Of a DNA stretch of 64,000 nt, positions 43,450 through 52,361 are shown one piece after another. Where the stretch lies: contig JACKDJ010000005.1 of assembly GCA_020633625.1 (NCBI GenBank), positions 124,001-188,000 on the forward strand, in the 5' to 3' direction. The notes below the pieces were generated by a model that was not told the origin of the DNA, ran no database searches, and saw nothing but the letters and a program-made list of their open reading frames with translations. How positions within the stretch are numbered: the stretch's first letter is position 1; each line of letters opens with the position of its first letter. Both the position numbers and the translations under genes were made by a program. This DNA comes from Myxococcales bacterium. Its GTDB lineage: Bacteria > Myxococcota_A > Bradymonadia > REDH01.

Positions 43450-44454
43450 ATGATCCCGCCCACCCGTCGTGACACCCTCGCCGCCATCGGCGCTTCTGTG
43501 ATTGGCGCAGCCGGCTGCACGAGCGCCGCTCCGCGTGCCAGCGCGCAGGCGTCTCCGAACGGTGCTGGGGTGGCCGGCGATCCCTCGGGCGCGACTTCCA
43601 GCGCTGCGCAGCCTGGACCTGAGCGCACTGAGGCCTCTGGCGCTCGAGCTCGCATGCCTGCGATCTTCGTTCCCCACGGCGGCGGCCCCTGGCCCTTCAT
43701 GGACCTCGAGCGATACGGGATGGCAGGCGGCTACGACGCGCTCGAGACGTACCTCCGCGGGCTGTCGATCTCGCTCCCGCGCCGACCGTCCGCCCTGCTC
43801 GTCGTCTCCGCGCACTGGGAGGCGCCAGTACCGACGGTAATGACCAGCACCAACCCGCCGATGCTGTACGACTACAGCGGGTTCCCGCCCGAGACATACG
43901 AGCTGAGCTGGCCGGCGCCCGGGGCGCCCGAGGTCGCAGAGCGCACGCGTGAGCTCCTCGAGGGCGCCGGGATCTCGTCGGCCAGCGACGACGCGCGCGG
44001 GTTCGACCACGGCACGTTCGTCCCGCTCATGCTCGCGTGGGAACACGCCGACGTGCCGACGTTCCAGCTCTCGCTGCAGCGGGGCCTCGACCCCCGCCGC
44101 CACCTCGCCATCGGGCGCGCGCTCGCGCCGCTCCGCGACGACGACGTGCTGATCATCGGCAGCGGCATGAGCTACCACAACATGGGCGGGTTCTTTGGCC
44201 GTGTCCCCGACGCGGCGGCGCACTCCGACGCGTTCGATGCCTGGCTCACCGCGACGGTCGATGCCGAGGCCGACGCGCGCGACACGCGGCTCGCCGAGTG
44301 GGACCGCGCGCCGGCGGGTCGGCTGTGCCACCCGCGCGAGGAGCACCTCCTGCCGCTCATGGTGGTCGCCGGCGCCGGCGGCGACGACCACGGCACGGTG
44401 CCCTACTCCGGGCGACTCGGCGACGTGCGGGTGTCGGCAGCGCAGTTCGGGTAG
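43450..44454 (+). CDS. LigB/DODA-type extradiol dioxygenase with export signal
   Basis: Class III extradiol dioxygenase of the 4,5-DOPA dioxygenase (YgiD/LigB) type, 334 residues. Motifs: PAIFVPHGGGPWPF and SAHWEAP (iron-binding His), FDHGTFVPL, IIGSGMSYHNMGGFFG and REEHLLPLMVVAGA. The N-terminus MIPPTRRDTLAAIGASVIGAAGC carries a twin-Arg and a lipobox-like Cys, suggesting a Tat-exported lipoprotein; most relatives are cytoplasmic. It is followed by an AraC-type regulator after 50 bp. The ATG at 43450 follows GAGGAG. Confidence 0.86.
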   Translation: MIPPTRRDTLAAIGASVIGAAGCTSAAPRASAQASPNGAGVAGDPSGATSSAAQPGPERTEASGARARMPAIFVPHGGGPWPFMDLERYGMAGGYDALETYLRGLSISLPRRPSALLVVSAHWEAPVPTVMTSTNPPMLYDYSGFPPETYELSWPAPGAPEVAERTRELLEGAGISSASDDARGFDHGTFVPLMLAWEHADVPTFQLSLQRGLDPRRHLAIGRALAPLRDDDVLIIGSGMSYHNMGGFFGRVPDAAAHSDAFDAWLTATVDAEADARDTRLAEWDRAPAGRLCHPREEHLLPLMVVAGAGGDDHGTVPYSGRLGDVRVSAAQFG

Positions 44455-44504
44455 CGTCGGAAACCTACGTCGACGACGGTCCAACGCCGTCGCCCGGAGG
44501 TCCC

Positions 44505-45386
44505 GTGTATCAGCTTCGTCAGCCTGCGGCCCCGCTCTCGCCGTACATCGAGAACTACTGGTTCGTCGAGAGCACCGCCGACGATCCGGTGGATCTGCGG
44601 GTGGACGTGTTCGTCGACGCTCGCGCCGATCTCATCCTCAACTTCGGAGCGCCCTACACCCGCGAGGTGCTCGGTGTGGCCGGCGCGCGCGCGTCGACGC
44701 GAGAGATCTCGGTCTCCAACCTCGACGCTCAGCGCCTCGTCCCGATCCGCATCCGCCAACGCGGCGCCGTGCAGATCGCCGGCGTCCGATTTCGACTCGG
44801 CGGTCTCGGCGCCTTCGCTGCCGTCCCGCTCGCGCCGTTCACGGGCGCGACCCCGCACCCGCGCGACATCTTGGGCGCCGACGCCGACCCGCTCCAGTCG
44901 GCGATCCGCGACGCGCGCGACGCCGACGAGCGAGCCCGGCACTTCGACGCGTTCTTCGCGGCGCACCTGATCGCGTCCGCGCCTTTTCGACGCTTCGAGG
45001 CCGCCCTGGGAGAGCTGCAGCGCGACGACTCGCCAGCCGCCGTAGCGCAGATCGCCGCTGCGGCGAGCGTGTCGACGCGACAGCTCGAGCGGCTCTTCGC
45101 CCGCTTCCTCGGCGTCACGCCGAGCACCCTGGTCCGCGTGCTCCGCTTCCAGCGCGCGCTCCACATGCTGATGCGAGACCCCGCGTGCACGCTAGCCGAC
45201 GTCGCGGCCGCCGCCGGCTACTTCGACCAGGCCCACTTCATCAGGGACTTCCGCGCGATGAGCGGCGGGGTTCCTCGCGGCTACCGGGGGTACTATCCGG
45301 AGCAAGGCCCGCACGACTTCGCTCCGAACGTCGTCGTGTTCGTACAAGACGCCGCCGCGCCGCGGGGCGTAACTACCGACGCGTGA
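44505..45386 (+). CDS. AraC-family transcriptional regulator
   Basis: Protein of 293 residues with an N-terminal DUF6597-like sensing region (PYIENYWFVES, DARADLILNFGAPYT) and a C-terminal AraC double helix-turn-helix: VAQIAAAASVSTRQLERLFARFLGVTPSTLVRVLRFQRAL and LADVAAAAGYFDQAHFIRDFRAMSGGVPRGYR. The GTG at 44505 follows a strong GGAGG. It probably controls the adjacent dioxygenase gene and/or itself; the ligand is unknown. Confidence 0.9.
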   Translation: MYQLRQPAAPLSPYIENYWFVESTADDPVDLRVDVFVDARADLILNFGAPYTREVLGVAGARASTREISVSNLDAQRLVPIRIRQRGAVQIAGVRFRLGGLGAFAAVPLAPFTGATPHPRDILGADADPLQSAIRDARDADERARHFDAFFAAHLIASAPFRRFEAALGELQRDDSPAAVAQIAAAASVSTRQLERLFARFLGVTPSTLVRVLRFQRALHMLMRDPACTLADVAAAAGYFDQAHFIRDFRAMSGGVPRGYRGYYPEQGPHDFAPNVVVFVQDAAAPRGVTTDA

Positions 45387-45427
45387 GCCGAGAGCCACGT
45401 TAGAGCGCAGACAGCAGAGGAGCCGAG

Positions 45428-45847
45428 ATGGAGAAGCACTGGTCTGGACAGGGAACGAAGCAGGACCCCTGGCAGCTCAAGACACCACCGCTGTCGTCCG
45501 ACTTCACGATGTATCGAGACGACGAAGCGAGCCCACCCCTGCTCGTCTGCCAGGTCGGCACGACGAAGCTGACGTACCTCGCGCGCATCGTCGACGACCT
45601 CGTCGAGCTGCTCCGAGCGCACGGAGACTGGATGCCGCTCGGATCGGCCGACGAAGGCAAGGATCCACAGCCGGGGACGGTCGAGGCGTGGGGACGCGCA
45701 GAAGACAACCCGGTCGGCGGCTGGTACGGCCAGCGCAAGGGCTACCGAGGCCGCGTCGGTATGTATGTTCCCCCGCTGCTCGAGGCGCTCGGGCTCGCCG
45801 AGGTCGAGCATAACGCGCGCAACAACCGGATGCGGGCCCGGACATAG
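45428..45847 (+). CDS. DUF6855-like protein
   Basis: Protein of 139 residues, cytoplasmic, matching a small conserved family I believe is DUF6855: WSGQGTKQDPWQLKTPP, LLVCQVGTTKLTY, HGDWMPLGSADEGK, DNPVGGWYGQRKGYRGRVGMYVPPLLEALGLAEVEHNARNNRMR. The ATG follows GAGGAG. The high conservation of the C-terminal half suggests a real function, but none is known to me. It follows the AraC gene by 41 bp and may be in the same transcript. Confidence 0.8.
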   Translation: MEKHWSGQGTKQDPWQLKTPPLSSDFTMYRDDEASPPLLVCQVGTTKLTYLARIVDDLVELLRAHGDWMPLGSADEGKDPQPGTVEAWGRAEDNPVGGWYGQRKGYRGRVGMYVPPLLEALGLAEVEHNARNNRMRART

Positions 45848-45868
45848 CTACCGGGTGCATCGCATGGC

Positions 45869-45938
45869 GGCTTCACTCGCGGCGCGGATCTGTAGACGAC
45901 GCCGGCTCCACTCGCGGCGCGGATCTCGAGGCGACGCC
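45869..45938. repeat. 35-bp tandem duplication in a convergent gap
   Basis: Adjacent 35-bp copies at 45869-45903 and 45904-45938, both with CACTCGCGGCGCGGATCT, differing at four positions. They fill most of the 125 bp between the DUF6855-like gene and the end of the Kef gene. Confidence 0.85.
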
Positions 45939-45972
45939 GCGCCAAGCGCCGCACTTCTCCCGCGGACCCGCC

Positions 45973-47874
45973 CTAGCCGCCAGCGCCGTCGTCGTCGCGC
46001 CGCGCACCAAACTCGGCGCGGAGCGTCGTCGTGTCCCAGGGGTCGTCGTCGAGGCCGGTCGGCGCGGCGCCGTCTTGGCGAAGCACTCGCTCCACCTCGC
46101 GGATTCGGCCGCGGACCAGGTCGCGGAACGAGCTGTCTTCTCGGTCCATCGCCGCCACCTCGCGGACGAACGCCTCGTCGTGCTCGCGAAAGCGCTGGGC
46201 GAGTCGAACCGCCCGGTGCGCGCGGACGCCGAGCGTCCTGAGCGTCGCCACGCCTGCGCTCAGAGAGCTGTCGAACGTCTCGCGGATCACGTGGTGCGCG
46301 CCCGCTTCGATCAGCGCGTACGCGTCGGGGCGACTCTCGGCGCGGGCGACGATCGTCAGGTGCGGGAAGTGCTCGCGAACCGTGTGGACCAGCTCGAGCC
46401 TCGGGCCCGGGCTGTCTGTCGCGATTACGATCACCTTCGCCGAGGCCGCGCCGGCCGCCTCGAGTAGGTCCACGCGCGACGCGTCGCCGTAGAACACCTT
46501 ATGACCGAACTTGCGCAGCATCTCGACCTGGTCGGCGTCGTACTCGAGCACCGTCAGGCCGACGCCGCCCGCCTGGAGAAGGCGTCCGACGATCTGACCG
46601 AAGCGGCCATAGCCGGCGACGATCACCGGGTTCACCTCATCGATCTCGTCTGGCGCGCGCGTCTGGGCGGTCTTCGTGCCGACCCGTGGCAGCACCACGC
46701 GCTCCACGAATCGGCCGAGCAGCGGGGCCAGGGCCATCGTCAGGGCGGTCGACGCCACCAGGGGTCCCGCGGTCGCCTCTGTGAGAATGCCCGCGCCAAC
46801 GGTGAACGACAGCAAAACGAAGGCGAACTCCCCCACCTGAGAGAGGCCGGTCCCGAAGACGATCGACTGGTCGAGTCCCATCCCAAACAGGCGCGCGAGC
46901 CCAAACAACACGAGCGCCTTCACCGCCATCGTCCCGAACACGATGCCCGCGATCGCCCGCGGGGCCGCGACGACCTGGGCGAAGTCGATCGAGGCGCCGA
47001 CCGAGATGAAGAACAGCCCGAGCAACAGGCCCTTGAACGGCTCCAGGTCGGACTCGAGCGCGTGCCTATACTCGCTGCCGGCTAGCACGACTCCCGCGAC
47101 GAAGGTCCCCAGCGCCGGGGAGAGCCCGATCCGCGTGAAGAGCAGCGCGATCCCGATGACCATCAAGAGTGCGGCCGCCGAGAACAGCTCGCGCAGGCGT
47201 GTCGCCGCGACGGCGCGAAGCACCGGGCGCACGAGCGTTCGGCCCGCGACGACGAGCGCGGCGACCGTGGCGATAACGACGCCGGCCGTCGCCAGGGGCG
47301 ACAGCCCGTGGACCCACGTCTCGGCGTGTTCCTCTGCGCTCGCCGCTGGCGCGTGCGTCGCAAGCAGCGGCAGGAACGCCAGGATCGGAATGACCGAGAT
47401 GTCCTGAAACAGCAACACGGCGAACGAGCTTCGGCCGGCCGCCGACCCCATCTGCCCGCGCTCCGCCAGCGACTGAAGGACGATCGCCGTCGAGCTCATC
47501 GCGCCAACGACGCCTACGGCGATCGCCTCCTGCCAGCTCAGTCCGACGGCGAACGCGACGCCGCCGAGGGCGGCCGCTGTGACCGCGACCTGCAGCCCCC
47601 CGAGCCCTGCGATCGGGACACGCATTCGCCAGAGGCGGTCCGGCTCGAGCTCGAGCCCGACCAGGAACAGCATCATCACGACGCCAAACTCGGCGAAGTG
47701 CATGACGTCTGTACCCTCGGCGCCAACCAGCCCCAACCCGAACGGCCCGATCGCGACGCCGGCGACGAGGTAGCCGAGGACCGAGCCGAGGCCGAGGCGC
47801 GAGGCGATCGGGACCGACGCGACGGCGGCCGCGAGGTACACGAAGGCGCGAAAGAAGAAGTCCTCGCCGTGCAT
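45973..47874 (-). CDS. Kef-type K+/H+ antiporter with RCK domain
   Basis: Monovalent cation:proton antiporter-2 family, 633 residues. About 12-13 membrane helices (FGVVMMLFLVGLELEP, GAMSSTAIVLQSLAERG, LLFQDISVIPIL, GTFVAGVVLAGSEYRHALESDLEPFKGLLLGLFFISVG) are followed by a cytosolic RCK/TrkA-N domain with VIVAGYGRFGQIVGRLL and VFYGDASRVDLLEAAGA, as in KefB/KefC. It is translated from an ATG overlapping the stop of the KefF-like gene, so the two are a KefFC-type pair. A glutathione- or electrophile-responsive potassium efflux role is inferred. Confidence 0.92.
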   Translation of the reverse strand: MHGEDFFFRAFVYLAAAVASVPIASRLGLGSVLGYLVAGVAIGPFGLGLVGAEGTDVMHFAEFGVVMMLFLVGLELEPDRLWRMRVPIAGLGGLQVAVTAAALGGVAFAVGLSWQEAIAVGVVGAMSSTAIVLQSLAERGQMGSAAGRSSFAVLLFQDISVIPILAFLPLLATHAPAASAEEHAETWVHGLSPLATAGVVIATVAALVVAGRTLVRPVLRAVAATRLRELFSAAALLMVIGIALLFTRIGLSPALGTFVAGVVLAGSEYRHALESDLEPFKGLLLGLFFISVGASIDFAQVVAAPRAIAGIVFGTMAVKALVLFGLARLFGMGLDQSIVFGTGLSQVGEFAFVLLSFTVGAGILTEATAGPLVASTALTMALAPLLGRFVERVVLPRVGTKTAQTRAPDEIDEVNPVIVAGYGRFGQIVGRLLQAGGVGLTVLEYDADQVEMLRKFGHKVFYGDASRVDLLEAAGAASAKVIVIATDSPGPRLELVHTVREHFPHLTIVARAESRPDAYALIEAGAHHVIRETFDSSLSAGVATLRTLGVRAHRAVRLAQRFREHDEAFVREVAAMDREDSSFRDLVRGRIREVERVLRQDGAAPTGLDDDPWDTTTLRAEFGARRDDDGAGG

Positions 47875-48488
47875 CAGGCCTCGACCTGCGTCGCGAGCGC
47901 CCCGGCGAGGTCGAACTCGTCTGCGGCGCCGAACTCCAAGGCACGGTCTCCCAGACGCGGCAGCACGCGTAGGAGCGCGTCGATGTCGGCGGCCGCGGCG
48001 TCGATTCCGGCGGCGTTCAGAGAGTTTGCACCGAAGATGGCGAACGGCGCCAGGTAGCGCGCACCGCAGAGGCGAGCCGTCGCCTCGAACGGCGCGAACA
48101 GCGCGCGCAGCGGGATCCGGTTCAGCCCGTTCGGCCCGTACGCGCTGGCCGGAGCGCCGGCCGAGACGGCGTGGATCCAGAGCTTGCCGCGCAGGTGTGT
48201 GCCCTCGGCGCCGTAGGCCCAGCCGTGCTCCAGCGTCACGTCGATCCACTGCTTGAGCAGAGCCGGCGCGCTGTACCAGTGGACGGGGTGCAGAAAGACC
48301 AGGATGTCGTGCGCGTCGAGGAGCGCCTGCTCCGGCTCGGGGTCGACGCCAAAGTGCGGGTAGCGCTCGTAGAGGTCGTGGATGGTGACACCGGGCGCTG
48401 CTGAGGCGGCCTCCAGCAGTCGAGCGCAGACGCGAGAGCGCTCGAGCGAGGGATGCGCGAACACCACCAGCACTCGGGGTGCGTTCAT
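47874..48488 (-). CDS. KefF/KefG-like NAD(P)H quinone oxidoreductase
   Basis: Flavodoxin-fold protein of 204 residues (NQO/KefF family): VLVVFAHPSLERSRVCARLLEAA binds FMN/FAD, and ILVFLHPVHWYSAPALLKQWIDVTLEHGWAYG is the family core. In E. coli, KefF is an ancillary subunit that stimulates KefC and reduces quinones. Start and stop codons overlap both neighbours (ATGA), giving tight coupling to the Kef antiporter and to the polyprenyl synthase upstream. Confidence 0.9.
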   Translation of the reverse strand: MNAPRVLVVFAHPSLERSRVCARLLEAASAAPGVTIHDLYERYPHFGVDPEPEQALLDAHDILVFLHPVHWYSAPALLKQWIDVTLEHGWAYGAEGTHLRGKLWIHAVSAGAPASAYGPNGLNRIPLRALFAPFEATARLCGARYLAPFAIFGANSLNAAGIDAAAADIDALLRVLPRLGDRALEFGAADEFDLAGALATQVEA

Positions 48489-49543
48489 CCGACCCGACCG
48501 AGCATCGCCGCGGCGATGAGCCTCAGTGACTCGCTGTATTGGCTGCCGGGCAGCGCGTCGAGCGCGGCGATCGCCTCGCGGGTGAGCCGCGCGGCGGTGT
48601 CCCGGGCGCGACCGACGCCGACGCCGTCCCGTACGCGTTCGACCACGCTCGCCGGGTCGATCGACGGCGTCGAGCCTCGGGCGAATTCGGCGACGATCGT
48701 ACGAACGTCGGCGGCGAGTCGCTCGTCGAGCTCCATCGCGTAGGTCAGCGGAAGGGTGACCGTCCCTTCGGCGACGTCGTGCCCGAGCGCCTTACCGAAG
48801 GCCTCGGGGTCTCCCGCGAAGTCGAGCACGTCGTCGAGGATCTGGAACGCGAGTCCGAGCTTGGTCCCGAACGTGTCGAGCGCTTCGAGCTGGGTCCCGT
48901 CGGCGCCCGCGCAGCGACCGCCGCCCCAGGTGGCGAACGCGAAGAGCGACGCCGTCTTTCGCTCGATGATCTCGAGGTACTCGGCCTCGCCCCCCACGGC
49001 CGCCGTCCCGCGGCGTCGGAGCTGAACGAGCTCGCCCTCGGAGAGCGCTCGGGCGACGCGCATCGCGCGCTGCAGGATCCGCTGGTCACCGTGTTCGACG
49101 AGCGCGTCGAGCGCCGCGAAGTAGCAAAAATCGCCGGAGAGGACGGCGAGCGCGTTCCCCCAGACTCGCCTGGCGGTGGGCTTTCCGCGGCGGATCTCTC
49201 CTTCGTCGACGACGTCGTCGTGGAGCAGGGTTCCGGTGTGGAGGAGCTCGACGGCAGCCGCCACCGGGAGGGCCCGGCGCGGGTCGCCGGTGACCGCGCC
49301 GCCGCTCAGCAGCGCGAGGACGGGACGTAGGCGCTTTCCGCCCGACGCGTAGAGCGCGGTCGCCGCGGACCGCGCGTCGCCGGGGATGGTCTCGAGCCAG
49401 CGCGACACGTCGGCGTCGAGGAACTCGAGCAGCGACTCCTGCAGCGACAGCATCTCGGCGAACCGCTGGCGGAGCTCGGAGCCGTCTTCGACCCGCCCGA
49501 GGAGCTCGGCCATCTGTGTCAGAGTCGAAGGATCCAGCTCCAC
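48485..49543 (-). CDS. Polyprenyl diphosphate synthase (side chain of menaquinone)
   Basis: Trans-isoprenyl diphosphate synthase of the IspB/HepT group, 352 residues. First aspartate-rich motif LLHDDVVDEGEIRRGKPTARR; second FQILDDVLDFAGD with GTVTLPLTYAM. The GTG start follows GAGGGG. The gene lies between a GbsR/MarR-type regulator and the KefF-like gene, opposite the men operon, so its product most likely supplies the prenyl tail used by MenA (inference from context). Confidence 0.9.
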   Translation of the reverse strand: MELDPSTLTQMAELLGRVEDGSELRQRFAEMLSLQESLLEFLDADVSRWLETIPGDARSAATALYASGGKRLRPVLALLSGGAVTGDPRRALPVAAAVELLHTGTLLHDDVVDEGEIRRGKPTARRVWGNALAVLSGDFCYFAALDALVEHGDQRILQRAMRVARALSEGELVQLRRRGTAAVGGEAEYLEIIERKTASLFAFATWGGGRCAGADGTQLEALDTFGTKLGLAFQILDDVLDFAGDPEAFGKALGHDVAEGTVTLPLTYAMELDERLAADVRTIVAEFARGSTPSIDPASVVERVRDGVGVGRARDTAARLTREAIAALDALPGSQYSESLRLIAAAMLGRVG

Positions 49544-49559
49544 GACGCCCCTCGTCCGC

Positions 49560-50135
49560 TCAAGAACGCTCGGCGGAACGCCGAGCCGATTGCAGCACGC
49601 CGACGAGGCCCCGGATGTCGAGGCGGGCGGTGCGAAGAAACGCGCGGAGCGCGCGCTCGACCAGCGTCGCGAGCGTCTGCATGCGCTGAACGCGCGCGAC
49701 GACCTCGTCGGGTGCGTGGGCGGCCTCGACCTCTCGCGCCGCGAGCTCGAGGTCGGCGCGGACGCGCGTCAGGAACGCCAGCTCCCGGCTCTCGAGGACG
49801 CGGTTGAGCATCGCAAACAGGTCCTCGTTCGCCGCGAAGCGCCAGATGGCGCCGTTCGGCTCGCGCACCCGTCGCACGACCTGCCACTGCTCGAGCTCAC
49901 GCGTGATCATCGAGACGGCGCCCTTCGACAGCCCCAGAACGGCCTGCAGCTCCGGCGCCGAGAGCGCCGCGCCGCGGAGGTACAGCAGGGCCCAGACACG
50001 CCCCTGGTTCCGCTTGAACCCCCAGAACTCGATCACGTTCCCGACGGCATCGACGGCGTGCTGCTCCCAGGCCGCAAGCTGCGGCTCCAGGTGCTCCAGA
50101 GGCTCGACGAGGTGGCCTTCGACGGGGGCGGCCAT
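49560..50135 (-). CDS. GbsR/MarR-family transcriptional regulator
   Basis: Winged-helix regulator of 191 residues in the GbsR family: VIEFWGFKRNQGRVWALLYLRGAALSAPELQAVLGLSKGAVSMITRELEQWQVVRRV is the DNA-binding part, followed by a helical dimerisation tail. It is transcribed divergently from menG, with a perfect palindrome in the 109-bp gap, and starts the minus unit that continues into the polyprenyl synthase. It is therefore the prime candidate to control menaquinone synthesis and itself. Effector unknown. Confidence 0.88.
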   Translation of the reverse strand: MAAPVEGHLVEPLEHLEPQLAAWEQHAVDAVGNVIEFWGFKRNQGRVWALLYLRGAALSAPELQAVLGLSKGAVSMITRELEQWQVVRRVREPNGAIWRFAANEDLFAMLNRVLESRELAFLTRVRADLELAAREVEAAHAPDEVVARVQRMQTLATLVERALRAFLRTARLDIRGLVGVLQSARRSAERS

Positions 50136-50203
50136 GGGACGTTCGGGAGGGTGTGATGCGGACTGGACGAACGCCCAGCGGCGTTGTAAAGCCGTAGTTC
50201 ACG

Positions 50204-50224
50204 GGTTCTTGAACGTCAAGAACC
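50204..50224. promoter_or_regulatory. Perfect 9-3-9 palindrome between GbsR-like gene and menG
   Basis: Arms GGTTCTTGA and TCAAGAACC separated by ACG. It lies 68 bp from the regulator start and 20 bp from the menG start, and a -35-like TTGACG/TTGAAC falls within it on either strand. A symmetric site of this size beside a dimeric winged-helix regulator is most simply its operator for autoregulation and men control. Confidence 0.7.
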
Positions 50225-50244
50225 ACCGCCCACAGAGTCGACTC

Positions 50245-50982
50245 GTGAACGAGCCCGCCGCCGAAATCGCACCCGCGGCCGCGACACGCCTCCGCGGCGA
50301 CGACAAGCGCGCCTTCGTCCGGACGCTGTTCGACCGGCTGGCGCCGCGCTACGACCGCCTCAACCTCCTGATCTCGCTTGGCCAGACCACTTGGTGGCGC
50401 AAGCGAGCGCTCGCCCGCCTCGAGCTCCGACCGGGCGCCCGCGTCCTCGACGTCGGCTGCGGCACGGGGTGGGTCGTGCAATACCTGCGGCGTCGCTATG
50501 CCGGGCTCCAGCTCGAAGGCATGGACCTCTCGCCAGGCATGCTCGCCGAAGCGCGCCGTCTGGACCCGCAGGGGACGTACTTCGAGGCAGACGTCTGCAA
50601 CATCGACCGCCCGACGGGTCACTACGACCTCGTCTGTACGGTCTTCACATCTCGAAACTTCCCAGACCTGACCGCCTCGGTCGCAGAGATGATGCGGATC
50701 GTCGCCCCGGGTGGGCGGCTGCTCGTGCTGGACTCGTTCCCGGCGCCGTCCGGGTCCCCGTGGGCCCTGCTGCAGTCGGTCTGGATGGACCGGATCGTCC
50801 CGATCCTCGTCCGCCCCTTCGCGGACCCCGACGCGTACGGCTACCTCGCCGCCAGCATCCGGAACCACGTCGCCGCCGACGAGCTCGCCGAGCTGTGCCG
50901 GCAGCACGGCGCGGCGACGGTGGAGGTCGATCACTACAGCTTCGGGTCTGCCTCGCGCGTCCTCGCGACGAAGTCGGCGTGA
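50245..50982 (+). CDS. menG: Demethylmenaquinone methyltransferase (UbiE/MenG)
   Basis: SAM-dependent methyltransferase of 245 residues that performs the last step of menaquinone synthesis. UbiE family motifs are YDRLNLLISLGQTTWWRKRAL and the SAM-binding VLDVGCGTGWVVQYL; FTSRNFPDLTASVAEMMRIVAPGGRLLVLD replaces the usual FGLRN segment. The GTG at 50245 is the first plausible start after the palindrome. First gene of the men operon; 5 bp before menF. Confidence 0.9.
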   Translation: MNEPAAEIAPAAATRLRGDDKRAFVRTLFDRLAPRYDRLNLLISLGQTTWWRKRALARLELRPGARVLDVGCGTGWVVQYLRRRYAGLQLEGMDLSPGMLAEARRLDPQGTYFEADVCNIDRPTGHYDLVCTVFTSRNFPDLTASVAEMMRIVAPGGRLLVLDSFPAPSGSPWALLQSVWMDRIVPILVRPFADPDAYGYLAASIRNHVAADELAELCRQHGAATVEVDHYSFGSASRVLATKSA

Positions 50983-50987
50983 GAGCC

Positions 50988-52361
50988 ATGGACGCACCGC
51001 AAGCGACGCCGGTCGCCGTCGAGTCGGCGGTGCAGCGGGTGCGCGACGGCCTCGCCACCCGCGCCGGGCGGGCGCTCCAGCTCTCCGTCCCGCTCGAGCG
51101 CGGCGATCTTCCGGCCGCGTTCGCAGCGCTCGGCGAGACACCCGCGTGGCTGTGGGCCGCGCCCGACGACGGCGATCAGCTCCTGGGCGTTGGCGCCGCC
51201 CTCCGCGTCACGGCGTCGGGACATGATCGCTTCGCCGCGCTCGCGCGGGACGCGCGCGCCGCCGAAGAGACCGCCGCGCTGACGATCGGCGCAAGCTGGC
51301 TGGTGACGCTCGCGTTCGACGACGCACCTCTCAGCGAGCGGTGGAGCGGCTTCGAGGTGGCCGAAGCGGTCCTGCCCGCCGTCCTCGTCGAGCGCCGCCG
51401 AGGCGAGGTCACCCTCCATGTGACGGCGACGGCCGACGCCGACGCCGACACCGTCGTCCGCGAGGTCGGCGCCACGCTCGAGGCGCTCGCCGCGGAGCGT
51501 GGGCTCGGCGAGGAACGCCCGCGTCCCGAGGCCGGAGGGCCGGTTGGCGGCGCCCCCGTTCCGTCGGTGGCCCGCGAGGGAGAGGCCGCCTATGCCGCGC
51601 GCGTCGAAGAGGTGGTGAGCGCGCTTCGACGGGGTGATGCTCAGAAGATCGTCGCAGCGCGGCGCGTCGATCTCGCCGCCGGTGCCGGGGTTGCGTCGAG
51701 GGCGCTGCTGGCTCTCGATGCCGCGTACCCGGGGTGCTTCCGATTCGCGGTGCGCAAACGTGATGGGCTGACGTTCGTCGGAGCGTCTCCCGAACGGCTC
51801 GTCGCGCGCCAGGGACGACACGTCACGACGGTCGCGCTCGCCGGCTCCTCGGACCTCTCCGAGACAGGCGTCGACGCGCTCGCGCGGTCTGCGAAAGAGG
51901 CCGACGAGCACCAGTACGTCGTGCGGCATCTCAGCGAGACGCTGCTCAGCCTCGGCGCGCGACACAGCGCCCCCGGGGCGCCCCGACTCCGACGCCTTCA
52001 GCACATCGCGCACCTCGAGACGCCCGTCGAGGCGGATCTCGACCGCGACCTCCACGTCCTCGAGGTCGCGCGCGCGCTTCACCCCACCCCTGCCGTCTGC
52101 GGCACCCCGGTCAAGACGGCGCGGGCGTGGATCGTCGAGCGGGAGGGGGCCGACCGCGGGCTGTATGCCGGCCCGATCGGGTGGTTCAACGGCCGCGGAG
52201 ATGGCGAGCTCGCCGTTGGGATCCGGTCCGCGCTGGTTCGAGGCGAGCGGCTCTCCCTCTACGCCGGCGCCGGCATTGTGGCGGCCTCGAGCCCCGAGGA
52301 CGAGGCCAAGGAGACGTCGCAGAAGCTGCGCGGCCTGCTCGCCGCGTTCGAGGTCGAGTGA
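50988..52361 (+). CDS. menF: Isochorismate synthase
   Basis: Converts chorismate to isochorismate, committing it to menaquinone. The 457-residue protein has a divergent N-terminal half and the conserved chorismate-binding core: KIVAARRVDL, FVGASPERLVARQG, LAGSSDLSE, AHLETPVEADL, LHPTPAVCGTP and GLYAGPIGWFN..GELAVGIRSALV, ending SQKLRGLLAAFE. The ATG at 50988 was chosen over upstream open frame that overlaps menG. Its TGA overlaps the menD GTG. Confidence 0.95.
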   Translation: MDAPQATPVAVESAVQRVRDGLATRAGRALQLSVPLERGDLPAAFAALGETPAWLWAAPDDGDQLLGVGAALRVTASGHDRFAALARDARAAEETAALTIGASWLVTLAFDDAPLSERWSGFEVAEAVLPAVLVERRRGEVTLHVTATADADADTVVREVGATLEALAAERGLGEERPRPEAGGPVGGAPVPSVAREGEAAYAARVEEVVSALRRGDAQKIVAARRVDLAAGAGVASRALLALDAAYPGCFRFAVRKRDGLTFVGASPERLVARQGRHVTTVALAGSSDLSETGVDALARSAKEADEHQYVVRHLSETLLSLGARHSAPGAPRLRRLQHIAHLETPVEADLDRDLHVLEVARALHPTPAVCGTPVKTARAWIVEREGADRGLYAGPIGWFNGRGDGELAVGIRSALVRGERLSLYAGAGIVAASSPEDEAKETSQKLRGLLAAFEVE

